A stretch of DNA of 64,000 nucleotides from JAVBMU01 sp031552185 (GCA_031552185.1 JAVBMU010000007.1:1-64000), one strand, 5' to 3'; positions 8,603 to 16,780 are shown, counted from the stretch's first letter. Numbers and translations: made by a program. Notes: a model not told the origin generated them from the sequence alone.

Positions 8603-9262
8603 CTACCCGGGAAACTCGCCCGGTTCGCCGGCCGACCCGCCCGACTCGGGCGCGTCGGTCGGCATCGCCGCGAGGACTTCCTCGGCCCAGCCGCGGTGAT
8701 AACGCACGAGAACGGCGCCCGAAAGCCGCCCGTCGACGGCGAGGTCGCCCGCCGCAGTCCACACGGCGACCGGGTCGCCGACCCGGGGCAGGGCCGAGCC
8801 GGGTGGGAGGGTCAGGGCGATCGGGCCCCACGCCGGCTCGCCCGCCGCGTCCGGAAAGCTGACCGCACCGGTCACCGCGATGCCCTCGTCGCTCCCGTCG
8901 GTGCCAGCGCCCGCCTGCACCGCCGTGAGCACCCCGGTGCACAGGCGCGGCTCGGCGAGCAGGGCGGACCGTCCTCGATTGGCGGCGGCCAGGAGTCGGT
9001 CGTCCTGGTAGCGCAGCAGGCAGGTCAACGCCGTCGCCAGCAGACCCGCCATCAGGACGAGGCTGAGCCAGTCGGGCGCCGCGGCCCAGACCTTGGTCGC
9101 GACCAACAGCGCCGCTGTCGGCACCAGCGCGATCGCCCAGGCGATCCGCCGCACCTGCGGCACCTGCGGCTCGGCCAGGGCGGTCGGGACGCTCTCCACG
9201 TCGGCGACCGACGGCACGACCTCGACCGTCACGGCGGTCAGTGCGGACCGGATCGACCTCAT
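8603..9262 (-). CDS. Membrane protein of unknown function, 219 aa
   Basis: A 219-aa protein with two closely spaced hydrophobic segments near residues 40-75 (IAWAIALVPTAALLVATKVW and WLSLVLMAGLLATALTCLL). A soluble C-terminal domain of about 130 residues follows and ends in a Gly/Ser/Pro-rich tail. No enzyme motif was recognised. The ATG at 9262 lies 6 nt after TACCCT, so it probably has its own leaderless promoter although it is only 13 bp downstream of the epsilon subunit gene. A small membrane protein near birA/accD5 is common in actinobacteria, but equivalence to it is only a guess. Confidence 0.75.
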   Translation of the reverse strand: MRSIRSALTAVTVEVVPSVADVESVPTALAEPQVPQVRRIAWAIALVPTAALLVATKVWAAAPDWLSLVLMAGLLATALTCLLRYQDDRLLAAANRGRSALLAEPRLCTGVLTAVQAGAGTDGSDEGIAVTGAVSFPDAAGEPAWGPIALTLPPGSALPRVGDPVAVWTAAGDLAVDGRLSGAVLVRYHRGWAEEVLAAMPTDAPESGGSAGEPGEFPG

Positions 9263-9268
9263 GCCCGA

Positions 9269-9274
9269 AGGGTA
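9269..9274 (-). promoter_or_regulatory. Leaderless -10 box of 219-aa membrane protein
   Basis: TACCCT on the minus strand, 6 nt before the ATG at 9262 and overlapping the end of the accE frame by no more than a few bases. Confidence 0.45.
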
Positions 9275-9275
9275 C

Positions 9276-9623
9276 TCACGGGCGTAGGCTCCACCGCCAG
9301 GCGTCCGCGTGGTGCCGGCCGGCCCGGCCGTCGAAGCGGCGCGTCGTGGTGATGTCGGCGGCCCCGCGCAACGTCCGGGAGCGGTTGGTCCACTCGGGAA
9401 TCGGCGCGGTGTCGTCGGCGGGGATCGCCGCGGCGGCCGCGAGGCCGGCGACCAGGGCCGCGATCTCGATCTCGTCCGGCTCGCCGCGCACCACCCGGAC
9501 GCTCAGCGCCGGGCCCTCGGCCGCCTCCGCCGGCGGCGCGTCCGGCACCGTCGCCAATGGCGCCGTCGCCGGTCCCAGGGCCGTCCCCAGAACCGCCGTC
9601 GCGTTCCCCGTGCCGAGCGTCAT
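9276..9623 (-). CDS. Acyl-CoA carboxylase epsilon subunit
   Basis: A 115-aa protein matching the small actinobacterial AccE/PccE family that stabilises the carboxylase holoenzyme. The diagnostic part is ALSVRVVRGEPDEIEIAALV near the middle, followed by the conserved Trp-containing tail HADAWRWSLRP. The first 35 residues are Ala/Thr/Pro-rich. The ATG overlaps the stop of the upstream 176-aa gene as ATGA, so it is the third gene of a coupled accD-X-accE unit. Confidence 0.85.
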   Translation of the reverse strand: MTLGTGNATAVLGTALGPATAPLATVPDAPPAEAAEGPALSVRVVRGEPDEIEIAALVAGLAAAAAIPADDTAPIPEWTNRSRTLRGAADITTTRRFDGRAGRHHADAWRWSLRP

Positions 9624-10150
9624 CCGTCCTCCTCCGGTTCGCCTTCGCCATAACCCTCAAAACCCGCCGCCATGCCCCGCGAGGCAACCCATTCCAGAAC
9701 ATCGAAGCCGGTCTCGGCGAGCCGCTCCACGGCTTGGGTCCCGACGTCGTCGAGCAGATCGATCACGCCGTCGAGCGTCGGGTCCGCGATGCCCGGCGGC
9801 CGGGCCACGATGAAGCCGAGATAGAACTGTTCGGCGCCTGCGGCGGCGGAACCGCCCGGGACCTCCGCGCCGTCGGCGGGGCTTTCCCAGACGGTCGACG
9901 TCAGGTCGGGGTGCATGCCGAGCGCATCGTGCATGGCGTCGAACAGGTGGCCGTTGAGTTCGCCGATCGCTGTCTCCATCGCCAGAATCCGCGGGTCCTC
10001 GTCCGCCTCCGCGGCGCCGAACTCGGCGCGGACGCCGACGGCGGCGTCGGCGTACTCGTGCAACGCGGCGGCGAGGGCGTCGACCGCTGCGTGAATCGGC
10101 TCGGGGTTGACCGCGGGCAGCGGCGCGGAGCCGTGCGTGTCCTCGCTCAC
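9620..10150 (-). CDS. Unknown 176-aa protein in the carboxylase operon
   Basis: Not recognised. The protein is acidic, soluble and mostly helical in appearance, with a long helix around residues 15-75 (HAAVDALAAALHEYADAAVG) and a second helical part near the C-terminus that ends in an acidic tail. The GTG at 10150 overlaps the carboxyltransferase stop (GTGA) and its own stop overlaps the accE start (ATGA), so it is strictly sandwiched and coupled between two carboxylase subunits. This suggests a role in the complex, but accD and accE are normally adjacent and I know no such subunit. The upstream frame to 10591 is antisense shadow of accD. Confidence 0.75.
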   Translation of the reverse strand: MSEDTHGSAPLPAVNPEPIHAAVDALAAALHEYADAAVGVRAEFGAAEADEDPRILAMETAIGELNGHLFDAMHDALGMHPDLTSTVWESPADGAEVPGGSAAAGAEQFYLGFIVARPPGIADPTLDGVIDLLDDVGTQAVERLAETGFDVLEWVASRGMAAGFEGYGEGEPEEDG

Positions 10151-11874
10151 AGCGGAATGTTCCCGTGCTTCTTGGGCGGCATACTTGCGCGCTTTGTCCT
10201 GAGCGCACGCAGCGCGCGGATCACCTGGATCCGGGTCTCCGACGGGCGGATCACCGCATCGACGAAGCCGCGCCCCGCCGCGTCCCAGGGGTTGACGATC
10301 GCGTCCTCGTACTCGGCCACCAGCCGAGCCCGCTCCGCCTCCGGGTCGAGCCCGGCCTCGGTCGCCCGCTTCAACGTGGCCCGGTGCAGAATGTTCACCG
10401 CTCCGCCGGAGCCCATCACGGCAATTTGCGCCGTCGGCCACGCCAGGTTCACATCCGCGCCCAGCTGCTTGGAACCCATCACGATGTACGCGCCGCCGTA
10501 CGCCTTGCGGGTAATCACGGTGACGAGCGGGACCGTCGCCTCGGCGTAGGCGTAGATCAGCTTGGCGCCGCGGCGAATGATGCCGTTCCACTCCTGGTCC
10601 GTGCCGGGCAGGAAGCCCGGGACGTCGACGAGCGTCAGAACCGGCAGATTGAACGCGTCGCAGGTGCGCACGAACCGGGCGGCCTTCTCCGCGGCGTCGA
10701 TATCCAGCGTGCCCGCCATCGACAACGGCTGGTTGGCGACGACGCCGACAGCCTGCCCCTCGACGTGCCCGAAGCCCACCACCACATTGGTTGCGAAGAG
10801 CGGCTGCACCTCAAGGAAGATGCCCTCGTCGACGATGTGCTCGATGACGGTCTTCATGTCGTACGGCTGGGCGTCCGAGTCCGGCACCAGGGTGTCGAGC
10901 TCCAGGTCCTGCGCCGTGACGGACAGTTCCGGCTGCGGCGGCTCGAAGGCCGGCGGGTCGGACAGGTTGTTCTGCGGCAGGTACGTCAGCAGGTTGCGGA
11001 CATAGTCGATGGCGTCGTCCTCGGCCGTCCCGTCGTCCGTCGCCATCCCCATGTAGTGCGCGACGCCGGAGCGGGAGTTGTGCGCCATCGCCCCGCCGAG
11101 TTCCTCGAAGCCGACGTCCTCGCCGGTCACGGCCCGGATGACATCCGGGCCGGTAATGAACATGTTCGACGTCTGGTCGGCCATGACGATGAAATCGGTC
11201 AGGGCGGGCGAGTAGACCGCGCCGCCGGCGCTCGGGCCGAGGATCAGCGAAATCTGCGGGATGACGCCCGACGCCGCGACATTGCGCCGAAAGATCTCGG
11301 CGAACTGGGTCAGCGCGGCAACGCCCTCCTGAATGCGGGCGCCGCCCCCGTCGCTGATCCCGATCAGCGGGACGCCGGTCCGCAGGGACAGGTCCATCAC
11401 CTTGGTGATCTTCTGCCCGTGCACCTCGCCGAGGCTGCCGCCGAAGACGGTGAAGTCCTGCGCGTAGACGCACACCTGGCGCCCGTCGACCGTGCCGTGC
11501 CCGACGACGACGCCGTCGCCGGGAATGCGCTTGGCGTCAAGGCCGAAGTTGTGCGACCGGTGCGTCGCGAGCGCGTCGAGTTCGACGAAGCTGCCGTCGT
11601 CGAGGAGGGCCTCGATCCGCTCGCGCGCACTCTTCTTCTGCCGGGCGTGCTGCTTGCTGCGGGCCGTGGCCTCCGGCGCTTCGACCGCCGCCTCCCGGCG
11701 GCGGTCGAGTTCGGCGAGCTTCGCCGCGGTGCCGGTACGGTCCGCGGCGGCGGCGACGCCGTTCCGGGTCGCGACGCCGTTCCGGGCTGCGCGGCTGGGG
11801 GCCGCTGCCCCGTTGTGGGCCGCTGTGCCGTCGTGGCTCGCCGCGTCGGCGGGGGCTGGAGGGATCGAGGTCAC
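10147..11874 (-). CDS. accD5: Acyl-CoA (propionyl-CoA) carboxylase beta subunit
   Basis: A 575-aa carboxyltransferase that moves carboxybiotin CO2 onto acetyl- or propionyl-CoA. Family blocks are clear: ISDGGGARIQEGVAAL, the acyl-CoA pocket GPSAGGAVYSPALTDF, and LVDVPGFLPGTDQEWNGIIR. The C-terminus PPKKHGNIPL is typical of PccB/AccD5. The first 65 residues form an Ala/Asn/Thr-rich tail with imperfect repeats (NGVATRNGVAAA). The GTG at 11874 is chosen over an ATG at 11955 because a TAGGCT -10 hexamer ends 7 nt before it. It heads a coupled operon with the 176-aa and epsilon genes and is divergent from birA. Confidence 0.95.
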   Translation of the reverse strand: MTSIPPAPADAASHDGTAAHNGAAAPSRAARNGVATRNGVAAAADRTGTAAKLAELDRRREAAVEAPEATARSKQHARQKKSARERIEALLDDGSFVELDALATHRSHNFGLDAKRIPGDGVVVGHGTVDGRQVCVYAQDFTVFGGSLGEVHGQKITKVMDLSLRTGVPLIGISDGGGARIQEGVAALTQFAEIFRRNVAASGVIPQISLILGPSAGGAVYSPALTDFIVMADQTSNMFITGPDVIRAVTGEDVGFEELGGAMAHNSRSGVAHYMGMATDDGTAEDDAIDYVRNLLTYLPQNNLSDPPAFEPPQPELSVTAQDLELDTLVPDSDAQPYDMKTVIEHIVDEGIFLEVQPLFATNVVVGFGHVEGQAVGVVANQPLSMAGTLDIDAAEKAARFVRTCDAFNLPVLTLVDVPGFLPGTDQEWNGIIRRGAKLIYAYAEATVPLVTVITRKAYGGAYIVMGSKQLGADVNLAWPTAQIAVMGSGGAVNILHRATLKRATEAGLDPEAERARLVAEYEDAIVNPWDAAGRGFVDAVIRPSETRIQVIRALRALRTKRASMPPKKHGNIPL

Positions 11875-11881
11875 GTCATCG

Positions 11882-11887
11882 AGCCTA
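11882..11887 (-). promoter_or_regulatory. Leaderless -10 box of accD5
   Basis: TAGGCT on the minus strand, 7 nt before the GTG at 11874; it decides the start. Confidence 0.55.
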
Positions 11888-12205
11888 GTTCTTTCCCGGG
11901 CACGGGCTCGATGCGAGGAACACCACGGTTGCGCAGGCATGTTTGGCGACGTCACACAATCCGGTCTCCTTCGCGCCCCGGCATCCGCCGGCCCGGGCGA
12001 TCCGGGCAGGTTCGCCCCGCTCGGCCCTATCCAGCCCGGTTCGGTCGGCGCCCGTCGGTGCGACTACCCTCTGGTTCGGCCCCGCCGGCGTGCTGACGTC
12101 CGGCTTCGAGCGGTCCGCGCCTTCGGCACCAGTTGCGCCGGCCGCGGCCGCCGCCGGCGCGTCGCGCCGACGGGTGACCGGTGGAATCGCGCGGGAGGAT
12201 GTGGC
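11888..12205. other. Divergent intergenic region accD5/birA
   Basis: About 320 bp without a convincing gene. It holds the accD5 promoter at its left end and a TACCCT hexamer near 12064 that may serve birA with a leader of about 130 nt. The rest is Pro/Ala/Arg-type G+C-rich sequence open in several frames. No riboswitch or clear BirA-type palindrome was seen. Confidence 0.5.
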
Positions 12206-13153
12206 ATGCAGGACGTTCCGTCGCCCGCTGATCGTCAGCCGCAGCAGCCCGGGGGCTCGCTGCGGGCGTCCGATCGGCCGGCGCTGCACGCGGAGACGCT
12301 GCGCGGGCGATTGCTCGCGCCCGCCGGTCCGCTGGCCCGGCTCGACGTCGTCGACCGGATCGACTCCACGAACGCGGAACTTGCGCGGGTGGTGGCGGCC
12401 GACCCGGCCGCCTGGCCCGGCCCCGCGCTGCTGGTGGCGGAAATGCAGAGCGCCGGCCGCGGCCGGCTGGATCGACGGTGGTGGGCACCGGCCCGGTCGG
12501 CCCTGCTCTTCTCGGTGCTCGTTCGGCCGGCGGTGGGCCGAGTGGTGCTCGGCTGGCTGCCCCTCTTGGCCGGGTTGGCGGTGGTGCGTGCGCTGCGGCA
12601 GACCGGCGTCGATGCCGTGGCCAAGTGGCCGAACGACGTCCTCCTCCCCGCGCCGCCGGGGGACGACGCCGACCTGCCCGGCTGGGGTCGACACCGCAAG
12701 GTGGCGGGAATCCTCGCCCAGGCGCAGCCCGACGGCGCGGTGATTTGCGGCATCGGGATCAACGTCGATCAGAACGCGGCGGAACTGCCCGTGCCGTGGG
12801 CCACGTCGCTCGCCCGCGCCGGCGTCACGACCGACCGGGACGCGCTCCTGGGCGCCGTGGTCACCGAACTTCTCGACCTGCTCCGCGCGTGGGGGGACGC
12901 GGGCGGTGACGCCGCGGCCATCGGTGCGGCAGACGATTATCGGGCCGTGTGTCTGAGCATCGGGCGTGTGGTGCGGATCGAGGGGACCCCGCGCGTCGAG
13001 GGCACCCCGCGCGTCCAAGGGACCCCGCGCGTCGAAGGGACCGGCATCGTGGGGACGGCGATCGCCGTGGCGCCGGACGGCGCCCTCGTGGTCCGCGCCG
13101 ACGACGGCCGGGAACACGCGGTGCACAGCGGCGACGTCGTACACGTGCGCTGA
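12206..13153 (+). CDS. birA: Biotin-[acetyl-CoA-carboxylase] ligase
   Basis: A 315-aa group I (no DNA-binding domain) biotin protein ligase that would biotinylate the BCCP lysine of the carboxylase alpha subunit. Core motifs are DSTNAEL, the biotinyl-AMP loop MQSAGRGRLDRRWWAP (GRGR), KWPNDVLL, the KVAGIL strand and GIGINVD. The C-terminal SH3-like domain is interrupted near residue 260 by three to four 6-residue repeats (EGTPRV), encoded by an 18-bp tandem repeat. The ATG at 12206 has a good GGAGG ribosome site 8 nt upstream; the long upstream frame is non-coding. It is divergent from accD5. Confidence 0.93.
   Translation: MQDVPSPADRQPQQPGGSLRASDRPALHAETLRGRLLAPAGPLARLDVVDRIDSTNAELARVVAADPAAWPGPALLVAEMQSAGRGRLDRRWWAPARSALLFSVLVRPAVGRVVLGWLPLLAGLAVVRALRQTGVDAVAKWPNDVLLPAPPGDDADLPGWGRHRKVAGILAQAQPDGAVICGIGINVDQNAAELPVPWATSLARAGVTTDRDALLGAVVTELLDLLRAWGDAGGDAAAIGAADDYRAVCLSIGRVVRIEGTPRVEGTPRVQGTPRVEGTGIVGTAIAVAPDGALVVRADDGREHAVHSGDVVHVR
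12980..13042. repeat. 18-bp tandem repeat in birA
   Basis: Three full units and one half unit of (g/c)a(g/a)gg(g/c)accccgcgcgtc, period exactly 18 bp, encoding EGTPRV-type units in the BirA C-terminal domain. Confidence 0.9.
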
Positions 13154-13233
13154 GGCCCGGGCGCACCGAAAGACGGGACTGGAGCCCCGGACACGTGGGA
13201 CCGGAGCCCAGGCCGCCCGCGGCCGTCCGGAAC

Positions 13234-13239
13234 TAGGAT
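13234..13239 (+). promoter_or_regulatory. Leaderless -10 box of adenylate cyclase gene
   Basis: TAGGAT, 6 nt before the GTG at 13246. Confidence 0.55.
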
Positions 13240-13245
13240 CGGGGC

Positions 13246-14280
13246 GTGTCTTCTGAGGAGCACAGCCCGTTCCAGGACGCGGGCGGAGCGGACCTCGACG
13301 AAACCCTCCTGGGCAGTCGCCGCACCCTGACCATGCACGCCCTGGCCGACCGGCTCGGCACCGACCCGGAGATCGTGCGTGCCTACTGGCGCACCCTGGG
13401 GCTGCCGATCACCGAGGACGACGAGTTCGCCTTCACCGAGGACGATGCCGCCGCGCTCGCCCGGATCTGGCAGTTCGCCTCGGCCCAGAGCCTGACCGAG
13501 CGGGCGCTGACCACGCTGATCCGGTCCACCGGCCACACGACGGAGCGGCTGGTGCTGTGGCAGGTCGAGGCGATCATCGAGGCGATCGCGGAGCGGGACG
13601 GGATCGACGACGTCGCCGCCCGCCTCCAGGTGTTGGACCAACTGCCGGATATTGCCCCGGTGCTGGAGGCCCAACTCGTGCACGCCTTCCGCCGCCAACT
13701 CGCGGCCGTCGCGGCCCGATTCGCCTTCGAGTTCTCCCAATCGGGCGCCGAGGAGCGGGCCGCCGGCGACTTGCCCCTGCCGCGGGCCGTCGGCTTCGCC
13801 GACATCGTGTCCTCCACCAAGCGGACCAGCGGGCTCAACGCCCACGAGCTGGCCGACTTCGTGGAGCGGTTCGAGGCGACGGCACGGGACATCATTACGA
13901 CGGCGGGCGGCCGGGTGGTCAAGACGATCGGTGACGCGGTCCTGTTCGTGACCGACGACGTCGCGCACGGCGCGCAGGTCGCCCTCGGTCTGGCCGATTC
14001 GGGTGGGTCGGGCGACGACGCCAATGGTTTCCCGCAGGTTCGGGTGAGTCTGGTCTGGGGCCGGCTGTTGTCCCGGTTCGGTGACGTCTTCGGTCCGATG
14101 GTGAACCTCGCGGCGCGGCTGAACGACATCGCCGAGCCCGGCACGGTGTTGTGCGACCGGGACACCGCCCGGCTGCTGTCGGTGGACCCGCGGTTCGCCC
14201 TCACCGCGCAGCCGGCGTGCGAGGTGCGCGGCCTCGGGCCCGTGGAGCCCGTGCGGCTCCAATGGGCGTACCGCGGCTGA
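13246..14280 (+). CDS. Class III adenylate cyclase, soluble
   Basis: A 344-aa class III nucleotide cyclase expected to make cAMP. The N-terminal 170 residues are an all-helical regulatory domain (TMHALADRLGTDPEIVRAYW onward) like that of mycobacterial Rv1264 and the Streptomyces cyclase near birA. In the catalytic domain the first metal Asp is in GFADIVSSTKRT, the substrate Lys and second metal Asp in VVKTIGDAVLF, and the Asn/Arg pair in VNLAARLNDIAEPGT, so all key residues appear intact and one chain can form a homodimeric cyclase. No membrane segment. The GTG at 13246 follows TAGGAT by 6 nt, indicating leaderless expression. A candidate cAMP phosphodiesterase lies at 50.6 kb. Confidence 0.92.
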   Translation: MSSEEHSPFQDAGGADLDETLLGSRRTLTMHALADRLGTDPEIVRAYWRTLGLPITEDDEFAFTEDDAAALARIWQFASAQSLTERALTTLIRSTGHTTERLVLWQVEAIIEAIAERDGIDDVAARLQVLDQLPDIAPVLEAQLVHAFRRQLAAVAARFAFEFSQSGAEERAAGDLPLPRAVGFADIVSSTKRTSGLNAHELADFVERFEATARDIITTAGGRVVKTIGDAVLFVTDDVAHGAQVALGLADSGGSGDDANGFPQVRVSLVWGRLLSRFGDVFGPMVNLAARLNDIAEPGTVLCDRDTARLLSVDPRFALTAQPACEVRGLGPVEPVRLQWAYRG

Positions 14281-14285
14281 GCCGG

Positions 14286-15101
14286 TCAGCCCGCCGGTTC
14301 CAGCAGGTGCGGCCCATTGTTTGCGACCGAATTGACCGCCGTCGAGATCGGGTCTGCGGCCAGCTCCCGCAGGCCGGCCGACAGCAGCGGGCGGGCGCCG
14401 TCGGCGTCGACTGCGGGGTCCAGCCACGCGTCCCAGGCGGCGGGCGGCAGGAGCAGGGGCATCCGGTCGTGGATGTCGGCAAGCGTTCCGACGGCGTCCG
14501 TGGTCACGACGGTGGTGGACACCAGCCAGCGGTCGGGGTCCTCGGCATCCCGGGTCGGGTCGAGCCAGAATTCGTACAGCCCCGCCAGGGCTGCCGTCCC
14601 CGCGCGCGGGTGCAGGTAGAACGGTCGCTTCACGGGCCGGCGGGTGCCGCTGCCGGTGCTGCCGGTGCTGCCGGTGCTGCCGCTGCCGGTGCTGCCGCTG
14701 CCGGTGCTGCCGCTGCCGGTGCCGCCGGGCGTCGCGGCGGGGGATGCCGGCAGCCGTTGCCACTCGAAGTAGCCGTCGGCCGGCAGGAGGCACCGCCGAA
14801 CGGCGAACGGCCGCGCGAACGCGGGCTTGGACCCGATGGTTTCCGCGCGCGCGTTGATCATTCGCGCCCCGCCCGAGGCGTCCTTGGCCCACGACGGCAC
14901 CAGCCCCCACCTGGCCAGCCGCAGCGAGCGCCGGATTTCTCCGGTGGACCGGTCCGCGCGCTCGACGACGATCCGCACCGGGTCCGTCGGCGCGACATTC
15001 CACGACGGGGGAAGGATCCGTGCATCGTCGGCAATCTCCGCAATGGCAAACTCGTCGGCGAGGTCCTGGGCGTCTCGGAACGAGGCGTATCGGCCGCACA
15101 T
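14286..15101 (-). CDS. SRAP-domain protein (YedK/HMCES), abasic-site DNA shield
   Basis: A 271-aa SOS-response-associated peptidase family protein. After Met removal Cys2 would form the thiazolidine crosslink with an abasic site in single-stranded DNA. Visible hallmarks are the N-terminal MCGRYASF, WNVAPTDPV, WGLVPSWAKD, MINARAET, GYFEW with the catalytic Glu, and IHDRMPLLL with the catalytic His. The start is fixed by the required Cys at position 2, so an ATG six codons upstream is rejected. A 29-residue Gly/Ser/Thr insertion (GSTGS repeats) splits the domain after YFEWQRLPASPAAT. It is convergent with the cyclase gene, with only 5 bp between the stops. Confidence 0.92.
   Translation of the reverse strand: MCGRYASFRDAQDLADEFAIAEIADDARILPPSWNVAPTDPVRIVVERADRSTGEIRRSLRLARWGLVPSWAKDASGGARMINARAETIGSKPAFARPFAVRRCLLPADGYFEWQRLPASPAATPGGTGSGSTGSGSTGSGSTGSTGSTGSGTRRPVKRPFYLHPRAGTAALAGLYEFWLDPTRDAEDPDRWLVSTTVVTTDAVGTLADIHDRMPLLLPPAAWDAWLDPAVDADGARPLLSAGLRELAADPISTAVNSVANNGPHLLEPAG
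14646..14725. repeat. 9/21-bp tandem repeat in the SRAP gene
   Basis: About 80 bp of repeated ctgccggtg and cgctgccggtg modules, encoding the Gly-Ser-Thr insertion in the SRAP domain. The unit mix of 9 and 12 bp keeps the frame. Confidence 0.85.
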
Positions 15102-15209
15102 GGCATCAGGGTGCCTCATCCGGCGGGCGCGTGTGACGTGGACGGGATCTTTGCCGGATTCTCACGTTCTCCACGCCGGGGCAGCGCGCTGACCTCGGGG
15201 CGATGGCCG

Positions 15210-15215
15210 TAGGCT
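15210..15215 (+). promoter_or_regulatory. Leaderless -10 box of the LCP gene
   Basis: TAGGCT, 7 nt before the GTG at 15223. Confidence 0.55.
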
Positions 15216-15222
15216 TCGAATC

Positions 15223-16566
15223 GTGACTCAGCCGAAAGCCGAGCCCCAGCGCGACCTGAACGGGGCCCGAACTGCCGCTCACGCCTCGACCTCCGACCGC
15301 GCTGCGACCGGGGCGGTTCAACCCCATCACGCCCGCCTGCTGCGCACCCACCGGGTGGCGCGCGGCTTCGGGCTGGTCACCACCGCCGCACTCGCCTTCG
15401 GCGGCACGGGGGTTCTGGCGACGTACGCGGATCTGCGCAACGACATCGAACGCAGCGACGTCCGCGGCCATGTGCCCGCGATGGCGGTCAGTACCAACCC
15501 GAACGACCCGAACGCGGGCAAGGCCCTGAACATCCTGGTCATCGGCACGGACTACCGGGACGAGGCGAACGCGGCCATTGCCGGCAAGGGCAAGAACGAC
15601 GCCGGGATGCGCGCCGACTCGACCATGATCATGCACGTTTCGGGCGACCGGCGCCGGGTCGAGATCGTGTCGATCCCGCGGGACTCCATTGTCGACATTC
15701 CCGCCTGCGACCTGCCGGGCGGCGGCAAGTCGGCACCCCGGTACAACGAGATGTTCAACGAGGCGTTCTCGATCGGGGCGGGTGGCGTCGATGACATGAC
15801 GCTGGCCGCCGCCTGCACCATCACCACGGTCTACCGCCTGACCGGCGTGCCGATCACCAATCACGTCGTCGTGCGGATGGTCGGCGTCGTCGGAATTGTG
15901 AATGCCATCGGTGGGGTGACCATGTGCTTCCCCGAGCCGGTGAAGGAGAGCAAGCACTACGGGACACTCGATCTGCCGGCGGGCAAGCAGACGCTGGACG
16001 GCAACACCTCGATCAACTTCCTGCGCGCGCGCCACGGCCGGGGGATGGGCCTCGAGATCGGCTCCGACCTGACCCGGATCAAGCGACAGCAGGCCTTCAT
16101 CGATTCTGCCTCGCGCGAGATCCTTGCCAAGAACATCTTCACCAACACCCCGCAGCTGTACCAGCTCGTGCAGGCGGTGCTGCGGTCCCTCAGTGCCGAC
16201 AACACCCTGGCCGATCCGAAGAATCTGGCCGGCCTTGCCTACAGCCTGCGCAGCATCAACATGTCGGAGATCGTCTTCACCGAGTTGCCGGTGCGGGACG
16301 GCACCGGCAGGTACAAGAATCGGGTGTTCTGGCTGCCCCCGGCGGACGAGATCTGGCAGCGGATGATCAAGGACGAGCCGCCGCCCGGACACGAGGTAAG
16401 CCCGCCGGCCGACGCCTCGACCGCGACGGGCACCTCCACCGGGACCAAGCCGCCGGCAGCCAAGCCGCCGGCGTCCAAGCCGGCGACGCCGCCGGCCGCC
16501 CAGCCGACGACGGCGAAGCCCGCGCCGACCCCAGCCGAGACCCGGCTTCCCGGCGTCTGCCCCTAA
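15223..16566 (+). CDS. LytR-CpsA-Psr (LCP) family cell-wall glycopolymer ligase
   Basis: A 447-aa membrane-anchored LCP protein, expected to transfer lipid-linked glycopolymers to peptidoglycan outside the cell. A cytoplasmic tail of about 48 residues is followed by one transmembrane segment (GFGLVTTAALAFGGTGVLAT). The extracytoplasmic LCP domain shows NILVIGTDYRDE, MRADSTMIMHVSGD with the metal-binding Asp, VSIPRDSIVDIP with the lipid-phosphate Arg, and NFLRARHGRG. The last 65 residues are a Pro/Ala/Thr/Lys-rich tail (PPAAKPPASKPATPP), probably a wall-spanning linker. The GTG at 15223 follows TAGGCT by 7 nt. The repeat array 60 bp beyond its stop could form the 3' end of its transcript. Confidence 0.92.
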   Translation: MTQPKAEPQRDLNGARTAAHASTSDRAATGAVQPHHARLLRTHRVARGFGLVTTAALAFGGTGVLATYADLRNDIERSDVRGHVPAMAVSTNPNDPNAGKALNILVIGTDYRDEANAAIAGKGKNDAGMRADSTMIMHVSGDRRRVEIVSIPRDSIVDIPACDLPGGGKSAPRYNEMFNEAFSIGAGGVDDMTLAAACTITTVYRLTGVPITNHVVVRMVGVVGIVNAIGGVTMCFPEPVKESKHYGTLDLPAGKQTLDGNTSINFLRARHGRGMGLEIGSDLTRIKRQQAFIDSASREILAKNIFTNTPQLYQLVQAVLRSLSADNTLADPKNLAGLAYSLRSINMSEIVFTELPVRDGTGRYKNRVFWLPPADEIWQRMIKDEPPPGHEVSPPADASTATGTSTGTKPPAAKPPASKPATPPAAQPTTAKPAPTPAETRLPGVCP

Positions 16567-16624
16567 CAAGCGATTCCGCACCGCCCGTCGTCAGCCGGGC
16601 GTCGTCGGTGGTGGATGGGTTGCC
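16567..16624. other. Spacer between LCP gene and repeat array
   Basis: 58 bp with no gene or clear signal; it contains a short gcccgtcgtc/ccgggcgtcgtc direct repeat. Confidence 0.4.
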
Positions 16625-16780
16625 GAGTCGGCACTGAGTGCGGCGAGTCAGTACTCTGCGCGCCGAGTCAGTACCTGGTGCGCCGAGTCAGTACCGAGGG
16701 GCGGTCGGGCGCCCGATTTCCGGCACTTTCGGTACTGACTCGCTGCGCCCGGTACTGACTCGCTGCACCGGGCACTCGGT
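16625..16780. repeat. Inverted array of 20-bp repeats (GAGTCAGTAC), copy 1
   Basis: The left arm has GAGTCAGTAC at 16645, 16665 and 16685, plus a degenerate copy (gagtcggcac) at 16625, so the spacing is exactly 20 bp. The right arm has the inverse GGTACTGACT at 16731 and 16751 and a degenerate ggcactcggt at 16771, again every 20 bp. The spacers are also alike (about ctgNNgcgcc). The centre at 16695-16730 contains a perfect 12-bp palindrome tcgggcgcccga at 16705-16716. Aligned arms would pair copy by copy into a long interrupted hairpin. A second example with the same design is at 35.2 kb. It is unlike CRISPR, since spacers are 10 bp and repeats are inverted. Confidence 0.95.

Noticed and set aside
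6217..8862. 881-aa plus-strand open frame
   Set aside because: Antisense to maf and the DUF885 gene, which have clear motifs and leaderless promoters.
10147..11955. Longer accD5 start at ATG 11955
   Set aside because: The extra 27 residues have no similarity, and TAGGCT 7 nt before GTG 11874 points to the shorter start.
12937..15099. 720-aa minus-strand open frame
   Set aside because: Covers birA and the cyclase antisense and the SRAP gene in another frame; no domain recognised.
16625..16780. CRISPR array at the GAGTCAGTAC repeats
   Set aside because: Repeats are about 10 bp with 10-bp spacers that are themselves similar, the second half is inverted, and no cas genes are present.
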